Source of the DNA: an uncultured bacterium
Lineage (GTDB): Bacteria > Patescibacteriota > CALEFQ01
DNA length: 21,356 nucleotides
Reading direction: 5' to 3'
Assembly: GCA_937877125.1 (NCBI GenBank)
Contig: CALEFQ010000086.1
Location: 1 to 21,356 of the forward strand
In this document: in pieces, positions 6,627 through 13,578 of the stretch
How the letters are laid out: each line of letters starts with the position of its first letter
Position numbering within the stretch: the first letter of the stretch is position 1
The notes under the pieces: model-generated
What the model was told of the DNA's origin: nothing
The model's input: only the letters and a program-made list of their open reading frames with translations
Databases searched by the model: none
Program-made: the position numbers and the translations under genes

Positions 6627-7319
6627 CTAATCATCGCGACGATAGCAGACACGAAAATCATTATCGCGCTGGGCTTTGCCGAAACGCCAGACGGCATAAA
6701 GCTCATGGGCTAAGTAAGAAACGCCAAAGGCCGCGATCGCCAAAATAATTTCCACCGGCAAACGCGACCACTCGCCCCAGATGAAATAAGGTAAAATCGC
6801 CACCACCGCCGCGATAATGAAACTATTAATAGTCACGACTAAACCCCGGAGGCTAGATCCCATCATATGGGGATTATAGCTGAAAGACGGGAGATCGTCC
6901 CGCGCCGGGAAATAAAGATGCTTTTTAATCCGCCCGTCATTTTCGGAAAAATAGTGTTTTATTTTCCCTAAACCGCGGAGGTATTCCACCGTCGTAATAG
7001 TGCGATGGATCAATTTCAGGAAAATCGACCAGCCGACGATAAACAAGGCCAAACAAGCAATTAAGGCCGTCCCGAAAAAAGCGGCACTCCCTTTGTCGAT
7101 CTGGTAAAACAACGCCAACAAGCCGCCGGCGGCCGATACAATGGATAACCAAAACTGGACCCGCTTGTGCCCCACTTCCTTGGTGTAAAGCAACATCTCG
7201 GTCAGATGCTCGTATTCCGCCAGCATAAAATAATCCGAAGGCGTAAACTCAGAGTTTGAATCACTGAGATTATTACGATCGGGCGATAATTGTTTCGGTT
7301 CTACTCTTCGATCTTCCAT
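6627..7319 (-). CDS. Hypothetical four-TM membrane protein (230 aa)
   Basis: I place the start at the ATG at 7319 (MEDRRVEPKQL), 20 bases after the lspA stop. The frame stays open further upstream but only inside lspA, where the sequence is a shadow of that gene. A polar N-terminus with an amphipathic segment (YFMLAEYEHLTEMLLYTKEV, about 30-49) precedes four hydrophobic spans in two hairpins at about 56-74, 78-104, 158-181 and 187-210. A basic soluble loop of about 50 residues lies between the hairpins and a basic C-terminus is present. The segment before the first span loosely resembles small two-TM modules of the YEHLR/SLATT kind, but I cannot assign a family. It is the last gene before a terminator, downstream of lspA, so a link to the envelope is only suggested by position. 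Confidence 0.8.
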   Translation of the reverse strand: MEDRRVEPKQLSPDRNNLSDSNSEFTPSDYFMLAEYEHLTEMLLYTKEVGHKRVQFWLSIVSAAGGLLALFYQIDKGSAAFFGTALIACLALFIVGWSIFLKLIHRTITTVEYLRGLGKIKHYFSENDGRIKKHLYFPARDDLPSFSYNPHMMGSSLRGLVVTINSFIIAAVVAILPYFIWGEWSRLPVEIILAIAAFGVSYLAHELYAVWRFGKAQRDNDFRVCYRRDD

Positions 7320-7338
7320 AGCCAATATTTTACCATAG

Positions 7339-7830
7339 CTACGCTTTGTTTGAAACTTCTTTTTCCCCACGGCTTTTCCCTTCGGACCAGAAGATGATTC
7401 GCGCCAGCAAGATAATGACGCCAGCGACAATGGCCGCGTCGGCCAGATTAAACACCGGGAACCAATGGAAATCCAGATAGTCAATCACATAGCCAAAACG
7501 CAGACGATCAATGAGATTATTGCTGGCCGCCCCGCCCAGGACCAGCCCCAGAGCCAGCGGTGACCAGGGAAAATCAGAGCGCAAATACTTGAAATAAAGG
7601 AATAGTAACAGCGCCACGACCCCCGACAACAGTACCACCAGCCAGATACCGCCGATCGGTATGCCGAAAGCGATGCCGGCGTTGGGAAAAAGGTGGACCG
7701 TCAACCGACCGCCCCATAAAGAAAACTCTCCGACCACGGAGAGTTTATCTAGAAGCCAATATTTAATCAGCTGATCCGCGGCCAGAACGATGCTAAAAAC
7801 GATTCCGAATACCGCCGCCGCTCTGTTCAT
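7339..7830 (-). CDS. lspA: Lipoprotein signal peptidase (signal peptidase II)
   Basis: This 163-residue protein has the normal family length and four membrane spans. The signature blocks are all present: DQLIKYW (19-25), FPNAGIAFGI (48-57), SNNLIDRL (103-110) with catalytic Asp108, and FNLADAAI (127-134) with catalytic Asp131. LspA is the inner-membrane aspartyl protease that removes the signal peptide from diacylglyceryl-modified prolipoproteins. Its presence implies that this organism makes lipoproteins. It starts 2 bases after the stop of the dksA-like gene, which indicates translational coupling, and is followed after 20 bases by a membrane protein gene. A dksA/traR-like gene next to lspA is a recurrent arrangement in bacteria. 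Confidence 0.96.
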   Translation of the reverse strand: MNRAAAVFGIVFSIVLAADQLIKYWLLDKLSVVGEFSLWGGRLTVHLFPNAGIAFGIPIGGIWLVVLLSGVVALLLFLYFKYLRSDFPWSPLALGLVLGGAASNNLIDRLRFGYVIDYLDFHWFPVFNLADAAIVAGVIILLARIIFWSEGKSRGEKEVSNKA

Positions 7831-7832
7831 AG

Positions 7833-8225
7833 TTATTCCGCCTTATTTTGTTCGCAATCCAAACAAATTCTGGCCGCCGGCAAGGCCTCGAGACGCTTCT
7901 GGGGAATATCTTTGGCGCAATTATCACAGTGCCCGTATTTACCGCCCTCAATTTTGGTCAGAGCCTCGTTGACGTCAGCTAGTTTTTTTTCCAGACTGTC
8001 TTCGAGAGCCAGATTATTTGAATAACTGGTAACTTCCTGGGCTTCCAAGTCATCTTCCCGGGCCTCGTTTTCCTTGGAAAGCGAGGGAGGATTCAAATCA
8101 AAATCCTCGACATCTTTGACATTATCATCTTTGGCGCCGCCGATATCCTGCAATTGGTCTTCCAGGAAAGCTTTTTCCGCCAACAGTTTCTTTTTTTGGG
8201 AAGCAATAAAATCTTGTGATAGCAT
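7833..8225 (-). CDS. TraR/DksA-family C4 zinc-finger protein
   Basis: This protein has 130 residues from the ATG at 8225 (MLSQDFIASQKKKLL). The frame continues open upstream but there only overlaps the divergent transferase gene. A long acidic helical N-terminal part (about 1-93, predicted coiled coil) carries a DFDLNPPS turn. It is followed by a C4 zinc finger with Cys100-x2-Cys103 (CDNC) and Cys121-x2-Cys124 (CLDC) plus the DksA/TraR family signature GKYGHCDNC and IPQKRLEALPAARICLDC. DksA-type proteins insert the coiled coil into the RNA polymerase secondary channel and tune transcription, often with ppGpp. Whether this shorter relative does so is not known. It heads an operon with lspA. 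Confidence 0.9.
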   Translation of the reverse strand: MLSQDFIASQKKKLLAEKAFLEDQLQDIGGAKDDNVKDVEDFDLNPPSLSKENEAREDDLEAQEVTSYSNNLALEDSLEKKLADVNEALTKIEGGKYGHCDNCAKDIPQKRLEALPAARICLDCEQNKAE

Positions 8226-8261
8226 ATAGGTAGGCTCACTGGTAATTAATATTATCTTAGC

Positions 8262-8681
8262 ATGTCCGCGCAAAAAAATAAAGCTAAATCTATAATTTCG
8301 CCGTTCACCGCCAGAGTCTACGCCTATTGCTCCCTGATTCCGCCTGGGACGGTTTCCACATATCGGGATTTGGCCCGGGCCATCGGGCACCCGCGTGCCT
8401 ACCGCGCTGTCGGCCAAGCTTTACACGCCAACCCATTCGCTCCGAAGGTGCCGTGCCATCGAGTTATCAGCGCCGGCGGCCGGCTAGGCGGGTATGCCTT
8501 CGGAGCATCCGCCAAGGCTCGCCGCCTCCGGGAAGAAGGTGTCGTCGTGACCAAGAATCGAATCGATCTTGAAAAATTCCGGAAACACTGGACCAAGAAC
8601 GAATTAGCAAATAGCGAAAAACAAGGGCAGACTGAAAAATTTTCCCACAAAAAAGGGGCGCTCGACGCGCCCCAAAAATAA
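8262..8681 (+). CDS. O6-methylguanine-DNA methyltransferase-type protein (MGMT/Ogt C-terminal domain)
   Basis: This 139-residue protein consists almost only of the MGMT DNA-binding/catalytic domain: TARVYAYCSLIPPGTVSTY (wedge helix region), RAVGQALHANPFAPKVPCHRVI with the active-site Cys65 in PCHR, then GGLGGYAFG-like RLGGYAFG. The Cys takes the alkyl group from O6-alkylguanine in a one-use reaction. Because PCHR is intact this is a potential transferase, not an alkyltransferase-like protein with Trp in place of Cys. The N-terminal ribonuclease-like domain of Ada/Ogt is missing. The lysine-rich tail (about 110-139) overlaps the intrinsic terminator of the convergent RNA gene at 8649-9059. It starts 36 bases from the divergent dksA-like gene. 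Confidence 0.92.
   Translation: MSAQKNKAKSIISPFTARVYAYCSLIPPGTVSTYRDLARAIGHPRAYRAVGQALHANPFAPKVPCHRVISAGGRLGGYAFGASAKARRLREEGVVVTKNRIDLEKFRKHWTKNELANSEKQGQTEKFSHKKGALDAPQK
8649..8680 (-). terminator. Intrinsic terminator of the structured RNA, inside the end of the transferase gene
   Basis: GGGGCGC and GCGCCCC (8655-8661 and 8667-8673) pair around a 5-nt loop. On the minus strand six T residues follow (8654-8649), while the plus strand has A residues there, so it acts on minus-strand transcripts. Confidence 0.85.
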
Positions 8682-9059
8682 TTAATTTATGGACGCTGAG
8701 CACCCCAGACGTCTACTCTTCCGCATTACCACGCCCGGGTGAATAAGCATAGTAATGGACAATGAAAAGTCGACGGTTTTCTTCAAGTTACCGATAATAT
8801 ACTTGAAGAATCCTTACCGCTCTTCGGGAATGAGACTTTTTTTGGTCTCGATCCCTACAGTTTTACGAGAGCTACTCCCCACACTCAAGCGGCAATTTTT
8901 TGTGGCTTGAGTGTGGGGAGGTACAAGTTTTGTCTTTGTTTTAAAGCGGTGTATCGGCACCAAACCGAGTAGTAAGGAAATTAAGGCCAAAGCCAGAGCT
9001 TTGAGCTTGATTCCCCCACCATCGGGGCGCTATCGGATTTAAAAGAGCTTTTTTTGTCT
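8649..9059 (-). ncRNA. Unassigned ~410-nt structured RNA with its own promoter and terminator
   Basis: The stretch has no credible reading frame but a strong minus-strand promoter at 9066-9094, a strong terminator at 8649-8680 and nested pairings between them. These are: a perfect 16-bp stem (8905-8920 with 8875-8890) around a 14-nt A-rich loop; GCTCT/AGAGC (8819-8823, 8868-8872) enclosing GGGA..GAGAC (8826-8836) paired to GTCTC..TCCC (8845-8855); CGGT/ACCG (8774-8777, 8816-8819) enclosing the perfect 10-bp TTCTTCAAGT/ACTTGAAGAA (8779-8788, 8801-8810); and, near the 5' end, CAAAGC-tctg-GCTTTG with outer pairs. I looked for and did not find a tRNA-like end or tag frame (tmRNA), the conserved RNase P cores, or the SRP apical loop. 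A 6S-like or lineage-specific regulatory RNA remains possible. Confidence 0.6.
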
Positions 9060-9065
9060 ATAAAC

Positions 9066-9094
9066 ATTATAGCAAAATTTTCACTCTTTATCAA
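9066..9094 (-). promoter_or_regulatory. Strong sigma-70-type promoter of the structured RNA
   Basis: On the minus strand TTGATA (9094-9089), a 17-base spacer and perfect TATAAT (9071-9066). The predicted start is at about 9059. This is the closest match to consensus in the window. Confidence 0.8.
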
Positions 9095-9104
9095 CCATCG
9101 GCCG

Positions 9105-9140
9105 ATAAAAAAAGAAATGGCACTGTTTAGCCATTTCTAA
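9105..9140 (-). terminator. Intrinsic terminator of the rpsO-pnp-dinG gene cluster
   Basis: On the minus strand AGAAATGGC (9138-9130) pairs with GCCATTTCT (9121-9113) around an 8-nt loop and is followed by a run of T residues (down to 9107). It lies about 90 bases after the dinG stop. Confidence 0.88.
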
Positions 9141-9177
9141 GGGTTTACAAGCGTCTTTCATTAAAAATGTATTCAAC

Positions 9178-9208
9178 TGTGGGTAACTAAGTTATTCACT
9201 TTTCCACA
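9178..9208. other. Cluster of three DnaA-box-like 9-mers
   Basis: TGTGGGTAA (9178-9186), TTATTCACT (9192-9200) and TTTTCCACA (9200-9208) each differ at one position from TTATNCACA or its complement. They lie between dinG and its terminator. Isolated similar words occur at 3133 and near 4614. There is no dnaA, dnaN or A/T-rich unwinding element nearby, so this is weak as an origin. Confidence 0.25.
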
Positions 9209-9229
9209 GGGTTTTCAACGCCGGCAATC

Positions 9230-12001
9230 CTATATTTCCTTTAACCAAGCCCCAGCCACATCGGCCGTTGCACTTAATTGACCGTACTGGACTTCGCATT
9301 CCGGCAAGCTGCGTAAAAAGGCCAGACCGAAATTTGATTTTTCGATTCGACTGTCCATCACTACTAAAACGCCGCGATCTGTTTTGGTACGGATCAAGCG
9401 CCCAAAGCCCTGACGAAACCGCAGGATAGCCTGGGGCACGGCATAATCAATAAAGCCATTAGCGTATTCTTGCTGGCGCGCTTTGAATACTGGCTCCGTC
9501 GGGACATCAAAAGGCAACTTGGCAATAACAAGACAGCTTAGCTTTTCTCCGGGTAAATCGACACCCTGCCAAAAAGTGGCTGTGCCTAGAAGCACGCCGC
9601 GCGGCGCTTGCTGGAATTGCTGGAGCAATTTACTCTTGCCGCCTGTCACCCCCTGGGCAAAAACCTCGATCCGCTCTTTTTTGAGCGCGTCAGCCACCGC
9701 TTCATATACCAACTTGATGCCGCTGTACGAAGTGAACAGGACTAATGTTCTCCCCCCAAGCTTAGTCGCCACTTGAACAACTACCTTGGACAACTGTGCT
9801 ATATATTTGGGATGCTGCGGCGCGACCAAATCTTGGGGCAGATAGATAAGCGCCTGCCGTTTGTAATCAAACACGCTGGCCACTCGCTTAAACTCAAAAT
9901 CGGTCAAACCCAAGCGATCCTTGAAATAATCAAAACTAGCCATCAGTGTTCCGGATTCATCTGTTTGCGCAGTCGTAAGCGTCCCCGAGGTTAAGACGAT
10001 CGTCTGTTTATCCTGATACAATTCCCGGGACAACAATTCACTCACCCGCCGCGGCGCCGTCCGGGCCACAAAATCCACGTCGCGCCAAATCGTGATCCAG
10101 TAGACTTGTTCTTCGCGGGGATTAAGAAATATTTCGGTCGCCAAGCCGGCCAATATTTTTCCTTCCTGAATTAAAATCTTGGCTTCGCGTCGCCATTCTT
10201 CGCCGGGACGGCCGTGGCTGCTAGTTCCAGCCGACGACTCCGAGCTGGACGCGAATTTTTCTAAATTTCCGATGAATGATCCGAGCTTATGCTGCAACGT
10301 CTGAATGGACGCCGTCACCTGTCCCCACTCACGCTGATCACGTAATTCCGGCGTCAGGGAAACCTCATACTTCTGGTACTGCCGGTCTTGCTGATACCTC
10401 CGGACAAAAATTCCAACCAACCCCCAAAACAAAGCGATATCCTCATTTAACTGACGCGCTTCCTGTCGCAATTTTTGAATCCCGTCTTGCTGGGCCTGAT
10501 TTTTTGAGCGGGGAAAACGGTCGAGCAAACCGCCTTTTTTCCGGGGCATCGTCAGCGCCTGTAACCACTGATCAAACATTTGCTGGGTTAGGCGCTGGCT
10601 ATAAGCGTCGGTCGCCGCCCCCTCGAGCTCATGCGCTTCATCAACGATTAGGTGCTTAGTCGTCAATACCGGAGCCGCTTCAAACTTGGGCTCGCGGAGC
10701 AACAAGGCATGATTGGCAATAATTAAATCAGCTTGGGAAGCCCGCCGCCGCGCCTCGTTGACAAAACACCCATTGTAATGCGGGCAATCCTTTCCGACGC
10801 AGGTATGGTAATCAGAAACTAGCCGCTGTAGCGTTGGACGATCTTCACGAGTCAGGGCAATCTCACTGATCTCACCGGTTTTGGTTTTTTCGAGCCAAAT
10901 CAGGAGCTTGACCACGGTCGTAAGCTCATCGTCAGACAGCGCCGCGCGCCGCTGGAACTGATCAACCAAGCGCCGGCAAATATACTGTTGCCTCCCTTTC
11001 AGAACCACGGAGCTAAAAGACCAGGGGAAAATCTTGCGGATCAACGGCAAATCTTTGTTTAATAATTGGCTTTGCAGGCTCAAGGTATAAGTCGAAATGA
11101 CTACTTTTTCCTTTTTCGCCTTAGCGTACATGATAGCCGGCAACAAATAAGCCATGGATTTGCCGACACCGGGCGGCGCTTCCACTAACAACCACTGGTT
11201 TTTCAAAAAGGCTTCGGCAACATAACGCATCATTTCCACCTGGGCCGGGCGGTACTCATAACCCGGGACCGCCTTTTCGATCGGACCGTGCTCAGACAAC
11301 AGGGTATCTAAGCTCCGGGCGGTAAAACTTATCTTTTTTTCTGCCCGCGGCGAGGACGGCCAGGACGACGAGAGAGATTTTTTCGCAACCGGCAACGGGC
11401 CGAGGCGGCTAACTTCCTGGAATACCGGAAAGAGGGGCCAGCTGGTTCGTTCCACCAGAGCTAAAATTCGGTTTAAGGTGGCCGGGGATAATTCCCTGAG
11501 CCGATCAACTAAATAAAGAAATAATTTCATCCCCGCCTGAGCATCATGCTCGGCGCGATGTTTCTCCTGGTGCTCCAGATTAAGCCGAGCGGTCAACGCT
11601 TCCAGGCTATAATAATGAGCTCCCTGGAAAACTATCGTGGCCAGTTTCCAGGTATCATAAACAGGATTATTCTTCAGGGGCAAGCCGAATCGGCGCAAAA
11701 AAGCCAGATCAAAACCGACATTATGCCCGACTACGGGAAAATCACCGATAAACGACTCCACCTCTTTCCGCACGGATTCAATCACCGGCGCTTCGGCCAC
11801 GTCTTCATCGCTCAACCCGGTAATCGACCGCACTAAAGGCGGTATTTTTTTCTTCGGCTTGATTAAAGAATGCCACAAGTCAACTCGCTTGCCTTGGCGA
11901 TATTTCACGGCCGCAATCTCAATAATCTCCCCGCGCTCTGGGGAGATGTCGGTGGTTTCAATATCAAGCGCCACTACTGTTTGTTTGAAATTTTGTTTCA
12001 T
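9230..12001 (-). CDS. dinG: DinG-type helicase with N-terminal DEDDh 3'-5' exonuclease domain
   Basis: This protein has about 923 residues from the ATG at 12001 (MKQNFKQTVVALDIETT). A start nine codons upstream is possible but would overlap the preceding gene. Domains: DnaQ-like exonuclease (about 8-175) with Asp13/Glu15 (LDIETT), NVGFD (about 94-98) and HRAEHDAQ (about 148-155); then an XPD/DinG superfamily 2 helicase with Walker A PPGVGKS (about 276-282), a cysteine-bearing insertion (YICRRL, TCVGKDC, YNGC) that could hold a 4Fe-4S cluster, the VDEAHEL box, and C-terminal motifs (GTATFWQGVDLPGE, RQGFGRLIRT). This is the Firmicutes-style exonuclease-helicase form. It would process DNA 3' ends and unwind 5'-to-3'. 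Its ATG follows the TAG of the upstream DUF3352 gene by one base, so translation is coupled. Confidence 0.94.
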   Translation of the reverse strand: MKQNFKQTVVALDIETTDISPERGEIIEIAAVKYRQGKRVDLWHSLIKPKKKIPPLVRSITGLSDEDVAEAPVIESVRKEVESFIGDFPVVGHNVGFDLAFLRRFGLPLKNNPVYDTWKLATIVFQGAHYYSLEALTARLNLEHQEKHRAEHDAQAGMKLFLYLVDRLRELSPATLNRILALVERTSWPLFPVFQEVSRLGPLPVAKKSLSSSWPSSPRAEKKISFTARSLDTLLSEHGPIEKAVPGYEYRPAQVEMMRYVAEAFLKNQWLLVEAPPGVGKSMAYLLPAIMYAKAKKEKVVISTYTLSLQSQLLNKDLPLIRKIFPWSFSSVVLKGRQQYICRRLVDQFQRRAALSDDELTTVVKLLIWLEKTKTGEISEIALTREDRPTLQRLVSDYHTCVGKDCPHYNGCFVNEARRRASQADLIIANHALLLREPKFEAAPVLTTKHLIVDEAHELEGAATDAYSQRLTQQMFDQWLQALTMPRKKGGLLDRFPRSKNQAQQDGIQKLRQEARQLNEDIALFWGLVGIFVRRYQQDRQYQKYEVSLTPELRDQREWGQVTASIQTLQHKLGSFIGNLEKFASSSESSAGTSSHGRPGEEWRREAKILIQEGKILAGLATEIFLNPREEQVYWITIWRDVDFVARTAPRRVSELLSRELYQDKQTIVLTSGTLTTAQTDESGTLMASFDYFKDRLGLTDFEFKRVASVFDYKRQALIYLPQDLVAPQHPKYIAQLSKVVVQVATKLGGRTLVLFTSYSGIKLVYEAVADALKKERIEVFAQGVTGGKSKLLQQFQQAPRGVLLGTATFWQGVDLPGEKLSCLVIAKLPFDVPTEPVFKARQQEYANGFIDYAVPQAILRFRQGFGRLIRTKTDRGVLVVMDSRIEKSNFGLAFLRSLPECEVQYGQLSATADVAGAWLKEI

Positions 12002-12002
12002 G

Positions 12003-13550
12003 CTATTTAGCGGGCAAATACATATCAATCAACATCGCGCCCGCTTCGGTCTTTTTGACCGCCAAGCCCAGGCCGCGATAAGGCGACAGAATCTGGTTGA
12101 GAAAATCGGCGGATAACTGGTTTTCCGACTGGTCGGCGGCGGCCTGATCCGGATTCGTTCCTAGCCAGGAAGACACCGATTCGGCATTGAGGAAAAGTAA
12201 TGAGACAATATCTCCGCCCTTAATTTTGCCGAGCAAATTATCAAAAACAGTCGATTCTTTCAGGGATCGGCGGTCACCTTTTACAGCATCAATCAAATCC
12301 GACAAGCCGGACTGGGAAGTCGCGAGAACAATTTTATTATCCAGCACGGCATAATTTAGATCCATCACCAATCCCTCTGTGAAGGAGGCATAGCGGCTAG
12401 GCACCTCGTTGGTCTTGGCCTCGCGAAATTCGCTGCTGCCTTTTATACCCAGGCGATTTAGCGCCAGAATCAAAGCGGGTTCGGCCGCCTCCATCTTGAT
12501 GCGAGCGACGTCGGCATCCGACACCTCAATCACTAAGCCGAGTGACGATTTTTTTTCGGTGCGCGGCAGCCAGACGAAGGAATATTCTCCGGTCAGCCAA
12601 TTAAGAGACTCTGCCCCCATGTTCAGATTTTCACCGGCCCAGTTTATGATTACCCGCGCTAAATCCTTACCTTCGAAATAAGCCAAGACATTATCAGGAA
12701 CACTGCTTAACAGTTTCGGGCTGGCCGTCTCCCAATTAGCAACCAGACCGGAGCCTAAATATGCCTGCAAGCGGAGATCCGATCCTTCATTTTTTATCGC
12801 CACGCCCATCAATAAGTCTTTTGGTAAATTTAGTTGTTTTACCATCAAACGCTCGGTGGTCCCCAGCGAAGCCGTCGTGGCCTCCAGCGCCTCTTTCAGC
12901 GCCAGCGCCACCACGATCCGATTGTCTGGGCCGGCCAGATTCCGCTCGAGATCGCGGAATTCTTGCCTTTGCGCCAACGCCTTAGCATCGCCGTTCCCGA
13001 CGTCAATGACCTCTTTGACATTTTTCAGGCTGGTGGACAAAACCAGATACCCTTTCACGTAACCGCCGGACATATTGAACAAGCCTTCCAGATTGTATAT
13101 ATCCACGCCCTTGTAATTTTCTTTGGCCAATTCGCCGCCGCGACTGCCCATTCGGGTCTTCAGTTTCTCCACAGTCTTGGTCGCCGCCTGCGGATCGCCG
13201 ACTTCAGCTAAGATAACGAAAGGGTCAACCAGGTCAGCGCTAGCCTTAGCCAAGACCAACTCTTTTCCCAGCCAGGGGCGGATATCTTCCTCGTAAGAAA
13301 AATACGGGTTTTGGTTGGCGAAGCTTTTCCAAAATTGATCGGTCAAGTCACCGAAAGCCGGCACAGCGGCCGAGGCCGCTCCGTCTGCCTGGGACGTATC
13401 CAGCCGGACATACATCATCACGTCCGCCGGCAACAATTCAGCGGCTGATCCCACTTTTCCAAAAAAATAAAACCACATCGCGATCGCCACGCCCGCGATT
13501 ACCCCGATTACAACTAAGGGGACTAACCATTTGGACCAGGCGGCAGTCAT
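12003..13550 (-). CDS. DUF3352-like membrane-anchored protein
   Basis: This 515-residue protein has one N-terminal membrane span at about 8-30 (WLVPLVVIGVIAGVAIAMWFY region) and a large extracytoplasmic domain starting AAELLPADVMMYVRLD. That start and the repeated phrases LGKELVLA, FVILAEVGD, YKGVDIYNLE, NKIVLATSQSGLSDLIDAV are typical of the DUF3352 family, a widespread but functionally unassigned group of envelope proteins. No catalytic motif is visible. It lies 28 bases after pnp and is directly coupled to dinG (TAG-C-ATG). The association with an RNA-decay enzyme and a helicase is therefore one of transcription; a shared job cannot be inferred from sequence. Confidence 0.85.
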   Translation of the reverse strand: MTAAWSKWLVPLVVIGVIAGVAIAMWFYFFGKVGSAAELLPADVMMYVRLDTSQADGAASAAVPAFGDLTDQFWKSFANQNPYFSYEEDIRPWLGKELVLAKASADLVDPFVILAEVGDPQAATKTVEKLKTRMGSRGGELAKENYKGVDIYNLEGLFNMSGGYVKGYLVLSTSLKNVKEVIDVGNGDAKALAQRQEFRDLERNLAGPDNRIVVALALKEALEATTASLGTTERLMVKQLNLPKDLLMGVAIKNEGSDLRLQAYLGSGLVANWETASPKLLSSVPDNVLAYFEGKDLARVIINWAGENLNMGAESLNWLTGEYSFVWLPRTEKKSSLGLVIEVSDADVARIKMEAAEPALILALNRLGIKGSSEFREAKTNEVPSRYASFTEGLVMDLNYAVLDNKIVLATSQSGLSDLIDAVKGDRRSLKESTVFDNLLGKIKGGDIVSLLFLNAESVSSWLGTNPDQAAADQSENQLSADFLNQILSPYRGLGLAVKKTEAGAMLIDMYLPAK

Positions 13551-13578
13551 AGACCAGATGTGGTTTTAGAAAATAGGA

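Noticed and set aside
8649..9059. tmRNA, RNase P RNA or SRP RNA
   Set aside because: I read both strands for a T-loop with CCA end and a tag frame ending in an ALA-type signal, for the conserved RNase P core words, and for the SRP GGAAGCAGCC-type loop; none is present.
10276..10659. 127-codon plus-strand frame opposite dinG (and similar shadows opposite pnp, comM, xer and the CHAP genes)
   Set aside because: Each lies wholly inside a clearly conserved gene on the other strand and has no motif, ribosome site or promoter of its own.
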